A stretch of 36,369 nt of DNA, from positions 1-36,369 of the IMG/VR virus record IMGVR_UViG_3300028840_002037; one strand, 5' to 3'. Below the pieces are notes generated by a model. That model had not been told where the DNA came from. It ran no database searches and saw nothing but the letters and a program-made list of their open reading frames with translations. The first letter of the stretch is position 1, and each line of letters starts with the position of its first letter. Of the stretch, positions 8,964 through 17,424 are shown in pieces. This stretch comes from a virus. Both the position numbers and the translations under genes were made by a program.

Positions 8964-9444
8964 TTTTTGTCATAATATCGGCGATATCCTGATTGTTGCC
9001 AAGTATTTCGGTTTCAATGTAATAAACCTTTAGCGCAGATTTATTTGTTGGGATTTCTAAACCCAGATATTCCTGCTCATCCTTCCAGTTCTCGAAAGCA
9101 TCACCAGACAATTTAACGTCAATTCCCTTTAACATCATGGTTCGCATCATGATATCGTTTTCCGCTTCGCTCGCTGCTGTTAGAGCGCTCTGGTAAGCTG
9201 CCCATGCTTTGCGATCCTCATCGGATTCGAGCGTAGTTTCATCGTGCGGGAAAATCTCAATTTCACCCGCTGCGGTTTTTGCTTCGTAGGTGGGGATTTC
9301 CGGATACTTTATACTTGCGTTGATTTTATCCATCAAAAACGGAGGGATAGGTAAAATCTCAATTGTATGACCCATTCTAGTTGTATGAAAAATGGGTTCC
9401 CGTTCTTCTTGCTCTTGCTCTTGCGCTTTCTCTTTCTTCGTCAT
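8842..9444 (-). CDS. Tail assembly chaperone, upstream frame (G-type)
   Basis: This 200-residue, acidic, mostly helical protein sits between the tail tube gene and the tape measure, the fixed place for tail assembly chaperones. The N-terminus is highly charged (KKEKAQEQEQEEREP), then a short beta segment (GHTIEILPIPPFLMDKI) common at the start of such chaperones, then helices; its last 40 residues overlap the downstream frame. The protein coats the tape measure before tube polymerisation. The unshifted product should be made in excess over the fused one. Translation begins after AAGGGAGC five bases upstream of the ATG. The call rests on position, the overlapping second frame and the composition. 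Confidence 0.8.
   Translation of the reverse strand: MTKKEKAQEQEQEEREPIFHTTRMGHTIEILPIPPFLMDKINASIKYPEIPTYEAKTAAGEIEIFPHDETTLESDEDRKAWAAYQSALTAASEAENDIMMRTMMLKGIDVKLSGDAFENWKDEQEYLGLEIPTNKSALKVYYIETEILGNNQDIADIMTKIVEASGVSQEVVANAKEKFRSAVSGETPESIEAETREMDA
8879..8923 (-). promoter_or_regulatory. Candidate programmed frameshift signal (A-rich slip site plus hairpin)
   Basis: Within the overlap of the two chaperone frames, the minus strand reads GCG AAA GAA AAA TTT CGG in the upstream frame. On the run of five A (8911-8915) a lysine tRNA on AAA could move two bases back and pair again with AAA, entering the downstream frame. About 16 bases further on is a perfect 7-bp stem TCAGGGG/CCCCTGA with a 3-base loop (8879-8895), a possible stimulator. 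The GGGG at the base of this hairpin is an alternative +1 slip point. The exact site cannot be fixed from sequence alone. Confidence 0.5.
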
Positions 9445-9465
9445 AATTTGCTCCCTTGCAAATGT

Positions 9466-9516
9466 GAGGCAGTCACCAAGTAGGTCAGGGAGCGAACCCT
9501 ACTCAGTGACTGTCTC
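9466..9516 (-). other. Strong intergenic stem-loop between tail tube and chaperone genes
   Basis: The 115-base gap before the chaperone gene holds a long hairpin: GAG (one mismatch) CAGTCAC, three wobble or A-U pairs, then GTAGG pairing with CCTAC, around a 13-base loop. Read as minus-strand RNA the central internal positions become U-G, G-U and A-U pairs; on the plus strand two of them would be mismatches, so the structure fits the transcribed strand better. There is no U-run behind it, so it is not a standard intrinsic terminator. It could protect or cleave the message to lower chaperone output relative to tail tube. A perfect palindrome AGTCCGGACT lies just upstream (9519-9528). Confidence 0.6.
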
Positions 9517-9559
9517 TCAGTCCGGACTATGCTGCTAAAAACTCCCTGCAGATAAAATC

Positions 9560-11014
9560 TTACAAATCTCCTGCTACATAGATATTGTTGCAATTTGTCA
9601 CGTGAATATCATACAGCGCTCCGGTTCCGGATGGGAGAGATTGGGTTATCCAACTCCACCCACCGTTGATCGTGCGGAATAAACTTCCAGTAGCACCACC
9701 GGTAGAGATATGCGAGATATAACCAACATATTCGTTGCAGAATTGAATCGACTGGATCTCGCCTGTTCCAGAACCAGGATAAGATCGCTCAAACCAAGAA
9801 TCACCTCCATCATTCGAGAAATAGAGATTCCCAGAATCGTATCCAATCCAGATGCGATTGCGATCAAACGCAAACACCGCTTGTGCAATGCTCAAATTCT
9901 CTGCAGCTGGACCCGTTAGGGCGCTCCAATTCTCACCATCGGTTGTGCGCAGGATCGCGTTATTATCGCCCACCGCAAAACCAACCTTATCATCCACGAA
10001 ATACACCGAATGCAAATTTTGAGTAGTGGTTGCTCCGCTTTCTTGTGCTGTCCAGGTAATACCTGCATCCTTCGAGAAATAGATATAACCACCGGTTGTA
10101 ACAAGCCAGATATTTGATCCATTCCATGCAAAGAGCGGTTGTCCGGTTCCAATTGCATATTGACCATTCACCGCTCCCACATTCACATTCGTAAACGTTG
10201 CTCCGCGATCATCTGAATACGCAATCTCGGCGGGATTCAATCCATCCAGAGTTCCACGCGTCACAATTACACGATACGAATTTTTCGCGATTTGAACATC
10301 AACCACGCCAGAAACATCCTCGTGAGATTGGAATGGATTTGTTGCAGTTGGGAACCAGACCAGACCCCCATCATCTGTGTAATACAGATTCGTGGGAGAT
10401 CCAATCAATCCGGTAACTCCAAGATACCCATCTTGGTTTGCAGAATGCACATTCCCGCATTGACCATAACATTTTCTTGAACCAGAGAATGCTACTGACA
10501 ATCCGGTTTGTCCAGCCACACTAATGATATTCTGAGATCCGGTTGAAAGCGGGAACAATCGGTGCATCAACTTAGCAGATACATCAAACGACTGCATTGA
10601 TCGATCTTGATCGTCCGCTGACATAATCACCATTCCGGACAAGGATTCGCTCGTCACGATTGCCTTATCCAGAATGAAAGCACGATCCCAATTATCGAAT
10701 ACATCCTGACGACCACATAGCACCTGATTGATATAAATCGGCATTGGGCAATTGACTGATTCCAGCCAATCAGCTGCAGATTTTATAACTGATTCAATCG
10801 TTGTTGAAACAGGGCCAGGGCCACCAGACGCATAGATATCTAGTGGAATGAAGTTGTTAGGATGCTCCACATCAGGAATGAATACCAAAGTAGCGTCCCC
10901 TCTGGGGCGCTCAATATCTCCCAATGCGTGACAACCCAGAAAATAAGGCTGCGAGTTGGGGCCATCTGGTTGAACCCAGATAGCACCCGCACCCGCCAAA
11001 AAGCTCTTAGCCAT
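9560..11014 (-). CDS. Tail tube-like protein with C-terminal Asp-box beta-propeller (second copy)
   Basis: This 484-residue protein is a paralogue of the next gene upstream. The ATG at 11014 is preferred because AGGAGG lies seven bases before it and it then aligns with the paralogue (AKSFLAGAGAIWVQPDG against SDNFLAGEGAIFVQPDG). Residues 1-165 are the conserved part, taken to be the tail tube domain. A short cysteine-containing joint (KCYGQCG) leads into about 290 residues of repeats with Asp-box motifs: YTDDGGLVW, YSDDRGATF, FSKDAGITW, RTTDGENW, FSNDGGDSW, RTINGGWSW. Such repeats form beta-propellers (BNR/sortilin/Ycf48-like), often sugar binding. Position before the chaperone genes supports the tail tube call. 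One copy could be the main tube and the other a minor form. Confidence 0.75.
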   Translation of the reverse strand: MAKSFLAGAGAIWVQPDGPNSQPYFLGCHALGDIERPRGDATLVFIPDVEHPNNFIPLDIYASGGPGPVSTTIESVIKSAADWLESVNCPMPIYINQVLCGRQDVFDNWDRAFILDKAIVTSESLSGMVIMSADDQDRSMQSFDVSAKLMHRLFPLSTGSQNIISVAGQTGLSVAFSGSRKCYGQCGNVHSANQDGYLGVTGLIGSPTNLYYTDDGGLVWFPTATNPFQSHEDVSGVVDVQIAKNSYRVIVTRGTLDGLNPAEIAYSDDRGATFTNVNVGAVNGQYAIGTGQPLFAWNGSNIWLVTTGGYIYFSKDAGITWTAQESGATTTQNLHSVYFVDDKVGFAVGDNNAILRTTDGENWSALTGPAAENLSIAQAVFAFDRNRIWIGYDSGNLYFSNDGGDSWFERSYPGSGTGEIQSIQFCNEYVGYISHISTGGATGSLFRTINGGWSWITQSLPSGTGALYDIHVTNCNNIYVAGDL

Positions 11015-11041
11015 TGTTATGCCTCCTAGTGGCACGAATGA

Positions 11042-12499
11042 CTAATTCGATGCCTTAATAATCATTCCGGTAGCAGCATCAACTTCGCCAACGCCAAACA
11101 GTTCATTCTCACCACACAATACAAGCTGATTCAATCCGCTGTTAGCGGTGATCGTGATTGTTTGCCATGTATAGCCACCGTCAATTGTGCGCAGGATTGC
11201 ATCACTTGAACTGGTGCCAATCAAGAAACCATAAAGTTCGTTGATGAATCTAACATCAAGAACACTACCCGCTGCTCCTGCAGGATATGTCCGCTGTGCC
11301 CAGGTTGTCCCTGCATCATTTGTGTAATACAGTTCTCCTGCATCGTCACCAACCCAAATACGATTGCGGTCAATCATCCAAACGGATACCAATCCGTTCC
11401 CGCCACCGGTAGCAGTAACCGTATCCCAGGTATCGCCACCATCGATGGTTCGAATGATCGTGTCCGTATCGCCAACTGCGAAACCATTATTTGCATCGAT
11501 GAAATGCACACCGTACAAATCGTTCGCAGTTACGGTTCCAGCATCCTGCAGCGTCCAGGTTGCGCCACCATCGGACGAATACCCAATGTTGCCACCTTCC
11601 AGAACAGCCCAAATATTGCTAGGATCGTAAGCGAATAGAGCGCGGAATCCCACAGCACCCACGTTGTTTGCAGTAGCAATGTCCGCGTTTGTCCAGGTTG
11701 CGCCGTTATCATCCGAATACGCCACCTCTGCATTATCGGCAACATCAGCATCCCGAATACATAGAATACGAGTTATATTCTTGTCAACAGGGAAACAAAC
11801 AATGCTCATAATGTTCTCGTCTGCAGCGAAAGGATCAGCAGCAGTAGCAGCAAAGTTTGCTCCATGATCTGTTGAGCGCAGAACATTCGCGGTCAACCCG
11901 CCAGCTGCCTCGCATCCAATCACCAGAACATCGCAGAAATCACTCGAATCTCCGCAATCGCCAGAACAAGCAGGATCAGAGCAACTCGCAATACAGTTGA
12001 GCGCTTGCGATTCGGTGGTTGCTTTTCGCTGCCCCACCATCTCAAACCCTTTAAACATCGCCTCAGATGCCATCGAGAAGGTACTGAGAACTTCATCCTG
12101 AGAATCAGGGGTACGCGCGGCCAGATTTGCAATTGATTCGCTCGTAATATATGTTGCGGGGAGCGAATAAGCGCGCTCGAAAACAAAGGTGTCTTTTCGT
12201 CCACATTTGTTCATGAGTACATGAACCGGAACTGGACACGATACCTTTTCAAGCCAATCCGCTGTGCGCCCAACTTTCATCTCGATATCGAAAGTTACGG
12301 GGCCAGGGGCAGCTTGTGAAGAGTTGTCTACCACAAATTTGTTTGGGGCAGATGGATCAGGGCAATAATAGAGCGTGACATCACCTTTGGGAACATCAAT
12401 CCCCAATAACTGATGACAGCCCAAATAGCGGGGCTGTGTATTCGCTCCATCCGGTTGAACAAAAATTGCGCCTTCACCTGCTAAGAAATTATCACTCAT
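11042..12499 (-). CDS. Tail tube-like protein with C-terminal Asp-box beta-propeller (first copy)
   Basis: The 485-residue product begins SDNFLAGEGAIFVQPDG and has the same two-part build as its neighbour. Residues 1-170 are the probable tube domain, a cysteine-rich joint (CIASCSDPACSGDCGDSSDFC, residues about 169-189) follows, then six Asp-box repeats: RSTDHGANF, YSDDNGATW, YSSDGGATW, RTIDGGDTW, YTNDAGTTW, RTIDGGYTW. Each is followed by a hydrophobic strand (for example LYGVHFIDANNGFAVGD), as in Ycf48- or sortilin-type propellers. The clustered cysteines may brace the link. It follows the gp10-like completion gene, the usual place of the major tail protein. Tail tube proteins with small C-terminal Ig-like domains are known; a full propeller is unusual. 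The domain split is read by eye. Confidence 0.75.
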   Translation of the reverse strand: MSDNFLAGEGAIFVQPDGANTQPRYLGCHQLLGIDVPKGDVTLYYCPDPSAPNKFVVDNSSQAAPGPVTFDIEMKVGRTADWLEKVSCPVPVHVLMNKCGRKDTFVFERAYSLPATYITSESIANLAARTPDSQDEVLSTFSMASEAMFKGFEMVGQRKATTESQALNCIASCSDPACSGDCGDSSDFCDVLVIGCEAAGGLTANVLRSTDHGANFAATAADPFAADENIMSIVCFPVDKNITRILCIRDADVADNAEVAYSDDNGATWTNADIATANNVGAVGFRALFAYDPSNIWAVLEGGNIGYSSDGGATWTLQDAGTVTANDLYGVHFIDANNGFAVGDTDTIIRTIDGGDTWDTVTATGGGNGLVSVWMIDRNRIWVGDDAGELYYTNDAGTTWAQRTYPAGAAGSVLDVRFINELYGFLIGTSSSDAILRTIDGGYTWQTITITANSGLNQLVLCGENELFGVGEVDAATGMIIKASN

Positions 12500-12514
12500 G
12501 AAGAACCTCCTACA

Positions 12515-13018
12515 CTAATTGTATGAATGGCCCGATTTTTTATTCGCACGAGAAATCGCTTGTTCCATCCTGCGCTTATAAATTGGAGTCCATTTTTTCT
12601 GAATTACCTTATCGAAATTTCTTGCTTTCGTTCCTGGATGTATCACCCAGGATGCAAACACAGTATTCCCAGAAGAACCACCGGAACGCGAGCCGATCAT
12701 GTTCGGGATGGTCTTGGGTTTATACTGAGATTTGAATGCTAATACTCCACCCGGTTTCTTGGGTTGAATAATATGCTCTTTTGTGCCGCGATCTACATAA
12801 CCGTATATCTCATCGTCTGTTCCCACATAAATATCAATGGAATTAGGACCTACCGCCACGATCATTTCAAATTTAGGTTTGCGCTCCCAGGTGCTGACCG
12901 TCTTTTGAAAATCATTGCGAATATCACGCGCCGTAGTTTTCGCAGTAATAAAGATCTCTTTGCGAAATACATCATCCTTGAATTTCTTGGGCGTGAGTGC
13001 TTTGACTATGAGCGCCAT
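12515..13018 (-). CDS. HK97 gp10-like tail completion protein
   Basis: The 167-residue protein carries the marks of the HK97-gp10 family of neck or tail completion proteins: YGYVDRGTKEHIIQPK (about residues 72-87), a strand with GGVLAF, and HPGTKARNF (127-135) before a C-terminal basic helix. These proteins close the head end of the tail and join it to the connector. The gene starts directly after the stop of the 180-residue gene and precedes the tail tube genes, the usual order. The N-terminal helix (DDVFRKEIFITAKTTARDIR) is longer than in many members, otherwise the length is typical. Confidence 0.85.
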   Translation of the reverse strand: MALIVKALTPKKFKDDVFRKEIFITAKTTARDIRNDFQKTVSTWERKPKFEMIVAVGPNSIDIYVGTDDEIYGYVDRGTKEHIIQPKKPGGVLAFKSQYKPKTIPNMIGSRSGGSSGNTVFASWVIHPGTKARNFDKVIQKKWTPIYKRRMEQAISRANKKSGHSYN

Positions 13019-13561
13019 TTAATCCTCGCTCGCTAAAATAGAAAAATCTTTAATGTCAAATTGCTCTCCTGCAAATAAGCCAATCAGAGCGCGCACAATT
13101 TGAGCGTATGTCCAGGTTCCTGGAAGCGTTGGGTATCCATGATTTTCTAACCACGTATTGATTCTGCTAACGTTTTGTGTGCTAATGCGCACCTTCCAGC
13201 GCAAATCACCGTCCTCGGTATTCTGGATTGTTACCAAAGGAATGAGATCATCGCCGGCCTGCTCTGCTATCGTTGCCAATCTCGCCGTAGAACTTGTCAT
13301 TAGCAAACAGAACCAATTTCCTAATCTTCCAATTTGAGCGTATCCACCAGAGCGCTTTTCTACTTCCAATTCGTAGACTTCTCCCCATCCGATAAAAACG
13401 GTCTGCGTTTCTCCGGTGGGTTCCCCGTTCTCGTCCAGGATGGGGCGCTCTTCGTAGATGGGGTCACGCATGGGAACCGTAACAATCTCTCCCGTATCGT
13501 AATCCAGCGCATCCACAGCTGCTTGTGCAATCGATTTGTTAATCAGTACATAAGCTAACAT
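13019..13561 (-). CDS. Unknown protein, possible head-tail joining component
   Basis: I do not recognise this 180-residue protein. It is acidic with alternating short strands and helices; an insertion (EERPILDENGEPTGETQTV) near residue 38 looks like a disordered loop. The C-terminal half ends in a predicted helix (TWTYAQIVRALIGLFAGEQF). It lies between the LamG-like pair and the gp10-like gene, and its ATG overlaps the preceding stop (TAATG) behind a GGAGAG ribosome site, so it is expressed with the neck genes. A neck or tail terminator role is possible from position but not shown by sequence. Confidence 0.55.
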   Translation of the reverse strand: MLAYVLINKSIAQAAVDALDYDTGEIVTVPMRDPIYEERPILDENGEPTGETQTVFIGWGEVYELEVEKRSGGYAQIGRLGNWFCLLMTSSTARLATIAEQAGDDLIPLVTIQNTEDGDLRWKVRISTQNVSRINTWLENHGYPTLPGTWTYAQIVRALIGLFAGEQFDIKDFSILASED

Positions 13562-15477
13562 TAAAAACTCTCCAAGATTTCGTATTCTCCATTTGTGCCT
13601 CGGGCGTAGATGGTGAGATTATCGACAGCAGTATTTATCCCCCCTCCATAAGCACCGTGTCTTGTGGAGCCAACCAAGGAACTATCTACCACGGCAGTTC
13701 CAATCAGTACATCATTGTAATAAAGACGCGCAGTAGCACCCTCCAGTATTGCCCTTAATTCTTGCCCCGCCCCAAATACAGCTGCAGCACTTATTAGATT
13801 AGTGGGTGCACCACCAATGTATTGTCGTAAAACAGCATTGCCCCCATCGTGGAATACTCTTATATAATTAGCATTATCCACATATCTTAAAGCCAACCCA
13901 CATAAAGCGATTTGAGGTTCACAGGTTACAATTACATCCGCAGTTTTGATATCATTAATTGTTATGGCAAGGAATGCTCCACTAAGCGGTTCTGATTCGA
14001 GAAATGAACAATGCAGCGCATTAGAGACAATGTCAAATGAACCAATAGGCTGCTCCCATTGCAGCCCTGCGCCACCGGAACCAATCCCTCCTGCTATCCC
14101 CTCAGCATGACCTAACCCATCGCTCTCGTAGCTTTCATTCAATTTCCACCATGACCATGTTCCAGGCCCAAAAGTGCTGTTGAGCCATGATTCTGTCATG
14201 GTTCCCGCGTCCAGATGAGTATGAATATCTGACATTTGAGCAGGGGTTGCCACTACGCCATAAAGAATAATTGCATCTGAGAGCCAGCCCAAATAAGGCG
14301 CAGAATGTGCAACAAATCTATCACCGATATAACACCTTTGATTTGATAGATTTCCTGCGAATACACCAAGTGCATTTTGAGTCAACCCTTCTTGTGCTCC
14401 ATTGTAAAATGCCTTAAACTCATCTGCCAATTCGGAAACAGTAAGCCCCAATGTCATAGTAGATGTTGTAATAACCGCAGCTTTTACCACTGATTCTGTA
14501 ACACCACCACCCCATCGATTGAATGTAATTGTGTTTGCTCCTGACTTTGAAATACCAATACCATCAGAGAATGCGCCAACACTCAAATTCAACATATAAT
14601 CTACGGACGCGTCTGCCCAATCATTTCTCGCTCTCACAATTGCGGAACATTCCGCACCATCAAATTTATTATTCAAATCTGCAGAGTAGATATCCACAAA
14701 AGAATTTGTGCCATCGAAAAATGCTTTGCGAGCATCTCCGCCGAACCCGACTCTGGTTGGCGTTCCATCATTCACACCACCGTAATCAATCACATCCGGA
14801 ACCGTCCCGAATCCATCGGAGAGCAGGGGAGCAGGGAGCCAGAGTTTTTTGGGAATTGAGATTTCGGAAATATCAGACAGTAAACCGTTAAACGATGCAC
14901 CAGGATATAATGTTACATTTACTCCTGATGATCCAATCCAAGCGAGTTTATAATTAGTGTCACCGTCTTTATAAAAAAACAAAGCACCAGTCGTTCGCAA
15001 AGCATAAACAATACCGTAAGATATATTAGTGGATGCAGTAAAAACTGCGCTTGACGCAGCACCTGCAGCTCCATCATTGATTCTAAAAACTCCACCAGAT
15101 AACCAAAAAGCACATTCATTGATAGCTCCGGCTTGATTTGTATCAAATCCGATCATCCAACTAGATAAAGCGTAAATGTGTTTTGTGATCGCTTTAAAAA
15201 TTACACCAGGGTTTCGAGATATCGAACCGTACCACAATCCAGGATCGCCAACTGCGTTCAATCCATGTACAGATAATCGACCACGCCCCATATCCAACAA
15301 ATTCAGAGTATCCACAACCGTACGCGTTCCAGGCCCAGGTTCTGCAGCGGTTCCGTTGATCGCTCCTGGAAGTCTGGGAGTAAGGAATTCATCACGCAAA
15401 GAATAAACGAGATCCGGTTTTCGATTTCGCATCTGTTGCAGATATTCAGGGGATTTTTTACTGGTCAGAATTCCCAT
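13561..15477 (-). CDS. LamG-like virion surface protein, second tandem copy
   Basis: This 638-residue protein is a paralogue of the next one upstream. Both begin with MG-L-S-KKSPEYLQQ, continue with PRLPGA-NGTAAEPGPGTRTV, share a central block (LWLPAPLLSDGFGTVPDVID), and end with DNLTIYARGTNGEYEILESF. Between these lie beta-sandwich regions of LamG/concanavalin type (AFFDGTNSFVDIYSADLNNK, then GWLSDAIILYGVVATPAQM). A C-terminal sandwich with RYVDNANYIRVFHDGG and GAYGGG follows. The product probably decorates head, neck or tail and binds glycans. Large lectin-like proteins in the neck region are unusual; they normally sit at the tail tip. Its stop shares bases with the next start (TAATG). Confidence 0.7.
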   Translation of the reverse strand: MGILTSKKSPEYLQQMRNRKPDLVYSLRDEFLTPRLPGAINGTAAEPGPGTRTVVDTLNLLDMGRGRLSVHGLNAVGDPGLWYGSISRNPGVIFKAITKHIYALSSWMIGFDTNQAGAINECAFWLSGGVFRINDGAAGAASSAVFTASTNISYGIVYALRTTGALFFYKDGDTNYKLAWIGSSGVNVTLYPGASFNGLLSDISEISIPKKLWLPAPLLSDGFGTVPDVIDYGGVNDGTPTRVGFGGDARKAFFDGTNSFVDIYSADLNNKFDGAECSAIVRARNDWADASVDYMLNLSVGAFSDGIGISKSGANTITFNRWGGGVTESVVKAAVITTSTMTLGLTVSELADEFKAFYNGAQEGLTQNALGVFAGNLSNQRCYIGDRFVAHSAPYLGWLSDAIILYGVVATPAQMSDIHTHLDAGTMTESWLNSTFGPGTWSWWKLNESYESDGLGHAEGIAGGIGSGGAGLQWEQPIGSFDIVSNALHCSFLESEPLSGAFLAITINDIKTADVIVTCEPQIALCGLALRYVDNANYIRVFHDGGNAVLRQYIGGAPTNLISAAAVFGAGQELRAILEGATARLYYNDVLIGTAVVDSSLVGSTRHGAYGGGINTAVDNLTIYARGTNGEYEILESF

Positions 15478-15480
15478 GCT

Positions 15481-17424
15481 TTAAAAACTCTCCAAGATTT
15501 CGTATTCGCCGTTTGTGCCTCGGGCGTAGATGGTGAGATTGTCACATCTAGTTGGAGTTGCAATTGCAGATACTCCATGCTTTGTGCTTTTCAATGTGCT
15601 ATTAATTACCGCTGTTCCAATAAGAACATCTTCGTAATATGCTCTAACGTTTTGTCCATCTACAATCAGACGCAAATTCCCACCAGGAACATAAACTGCA
15701 GCAACACTTAATAATACATTTATAGCACCGCCAACGATCTCGCGAAGAACCACCGTTCCAGCACCGTTGTTATATAACATTACAAGATTGTCTTCATCTA
15801 AATATCTTGCACATGGACCGCAAGCTGCCCATCCATCGCATGTAATTACAACATCCTGCGTTTTGCATTCCGCAACTGCTATCGAAATATTACCCCAACC
15901 AGGATTTTCTATAAGATCACATTCAAATTGATCAGATGAATTAATGTCAAATGCGCCAATAGGCTGCTCCCATTGCAGCCCTGCGCCACCGGAACCGATT
16001 CCTCCTGCTATCCCCTCGGCATGACCCAATCCATCGCTCTGGTAGCTTTCGTTCAATTTCCACCATGACCAATTATTTACGCCGAATTCAGCGTCCAGGA
16101 TTTGCTCGGTAAGAGTTCCCGCGTCCAAATGAGTGTGCATGGTTGCCATTTGTGCGGGGGTTGCTACCACGCCGTAGAGTAGAATCGCATCGGAGAGCCA
16201 GCCATCCCAAACATTGATTGGAGCAGTAGTTCCAGCACCAATAACTACGGCTGACGAAGTTAAATTTCCTGTCCATACACCTGCGTTTACCGCTGGCGAT
16301 GCTGCTATTTCAACGCCATTCTTGTATGCTCTAGCTTGATCGTTTGTATCTGATCCTGTAATGCCAGAAGTAAACCAACCAACTTCGCCAGCATACGAAG
16401 TTTCGTTCATTGTTGCCACAACCCCATTAGCCTCATAAATAAATTGAATACGATTGTTTGCAGCTACTCTGGATATATAGAAACTATTATTTGCATCTAC
16501 AAAAAACCGAATCAAATATCTAGTTGTTCCATCAGTCCAAACAGCCACATCAGAGACTTTGCTTCGCACAATGCACGAAAACTCTTTTCCGTTAAATTTA
16601 TTATTCAAATCTGCAGAGTAGATATCTACAAAAGAGTTCGTGCCATCAAAAAATGCTTTGCGAGCATCCCCGCCGAACCCGACTCTGGTTGGAGTTCCAT
16701 CATTTACACCGCCGTAATCAATCACATCCGGAACCGTTCCGAATCCGTCTGAGAGTAGGGGAGCAGGGAGCCAAAGTTTCTTGGGAATAGAGATTTCGCC
16801 AACATTATACAAAAATGAAGTTACATTTAATCGATTAGAAAGCCCAGGATAATAACTCGAAATATTGCTAGTATTAGAAACGAAACATAATTCCCACTTA
16901 TTATCGTTGTCTTTCACAAACCAAAAATATCCAGCTTGCCTTGATAGCATCGCTAAGTCATAAGACGAATTTATTGTGTATTCATAAAAGTCAGATGACA
17001 AGTTTGTTGCTCCTGCTTCGCCTGGATGAAATGCTCCGAAATAAGGAATGATACAATCATAGAAAACAGATACCGTATTATTGTCCCACCCAATATAACA
17101 AATACCGCCGTTTAGTGTTCGAATAATCACATCCCTGAAAATAAGAATATCACCAACTTCTCTACTCTTGCTGTTGTACCTAATTGCAGGATCACCCAAA
17201 AGAGCAGTTGCAGGTAAAACCGCATATCCATCTGTAATACTCAAAAGATTCCCAGTATCCACTACAGTACGAGTTCCAGGCCCAGGTTCTGCAGCGGTTC
17301 CATTCACCGCTCCTGGTAAGCGCGGGGTTAGAAAAGAATCCCGCAACGCATATGGCGTTTCCGGAACACGATTCCTGATTTGCTGCAGATATTCAGGAGA
17401 TTTTTTGCTACTTAGAACGCCCAT
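15481..17424 (-). CDS. LamG-like virion surface protein, first tandem copy
   Basis: The 647-residue paralogue starts 17 bases inside the preceding membrane-protein gene, after GGAG seven bases before the ATG. It has the same plan: conserved N-terminal 50 residues, a variable stretch (about 50-210), a shared block with SIPKKLWLPAPLLSD, a LamG-like domain with a divergent core (DGTTRYLIRFFVDANNSFYI), the shared GWLSDAILLYGVVATPAQM and SWWKLNESY blocks, and a C-terminal beta-sandwich. Identical or near-identical DNA blocks alternate with strongly diverged ones, suggesting recombination between the copies. A glycan-binding virion protein is the most likely role; the exact location on the particle is unknown. 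Confidence 0.7.
   Translation of the reverse strand: MGVLSSKKSPEYLQQIRNRVPETPYALRDSFLTPRLPGAVNGTAAEPGPGTRTVVDTGNLLSITDGYAVLPATALLGDPAIRYNSKSREVGDILIFRDVIIRTLNGGICYIGWDNNTVSVFYDCIIPYFGAFHPGEAGATNLSSDFYEYTINSSYDLAMLSRQAGYFWFVKDNDNKWELCFVSNTSNISSYYPGLSNRLNVTSFLYNVGEISIPKKLWLPAPLLSDGFGTVPDVIDYGGVNDGTPTRVGFGGDARKAFFDGTNSFVDIYSADLNNKFNGKEFSCIVRSKVSDVAVWTDGTTRYLIRFFVDANNSFYISRVAANNRIQFIYEANGVVATMNETSYAGEVGWFTSGITGSDTNDQARAYKNGVEIAASPAVNAGVWTGNLTSSAVVIGAGTTAPINVWDGWLSDAILLYGVVATPAQMATMHTHLDAGTLTEQILDAEFGVNNWSWWKLNESYQSDGLGHAEGIAGGIGSGGAGLQWEQPIGAFDINSSDQFECDLIENPGWGNISIAVAECKTQDVVITCDGWAACGPCARYLDEDNLVMLYNNGAGTVVLREIVGGAINVLLSVAAVYVPGGNLRLIVDGQNVRAYYEDVLIGTAVINSTLKSTKHGVSAIATPTRCDNLTIYARGTNGEYEILESF

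Noticed and set aside
9466-9516. tRNA or tRNA-like gene at the intergenic hairpin (GGTTCG in the loop)
   Set aside because: The loop has a T-arm-like look but there is no D-arm, anticodon arm or acceptor pairing around it; a simple hairpin explains it.
9560-12499. Reading the paired tail proteins as a tail tube plus a tail sheath
   Set aside because: The two are paralogues with the same domain order; neither resembles a sheath, and no baseplate wedge genes are seen.
13561-17424. Diversity-generating retroelement variable region in the LamG pair
   Set aside because: No reverse transcriptase, template repeat or accessory gene is in the window, and the differences are not limited to adenine positions. 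Recombination between paralogues is simpler.
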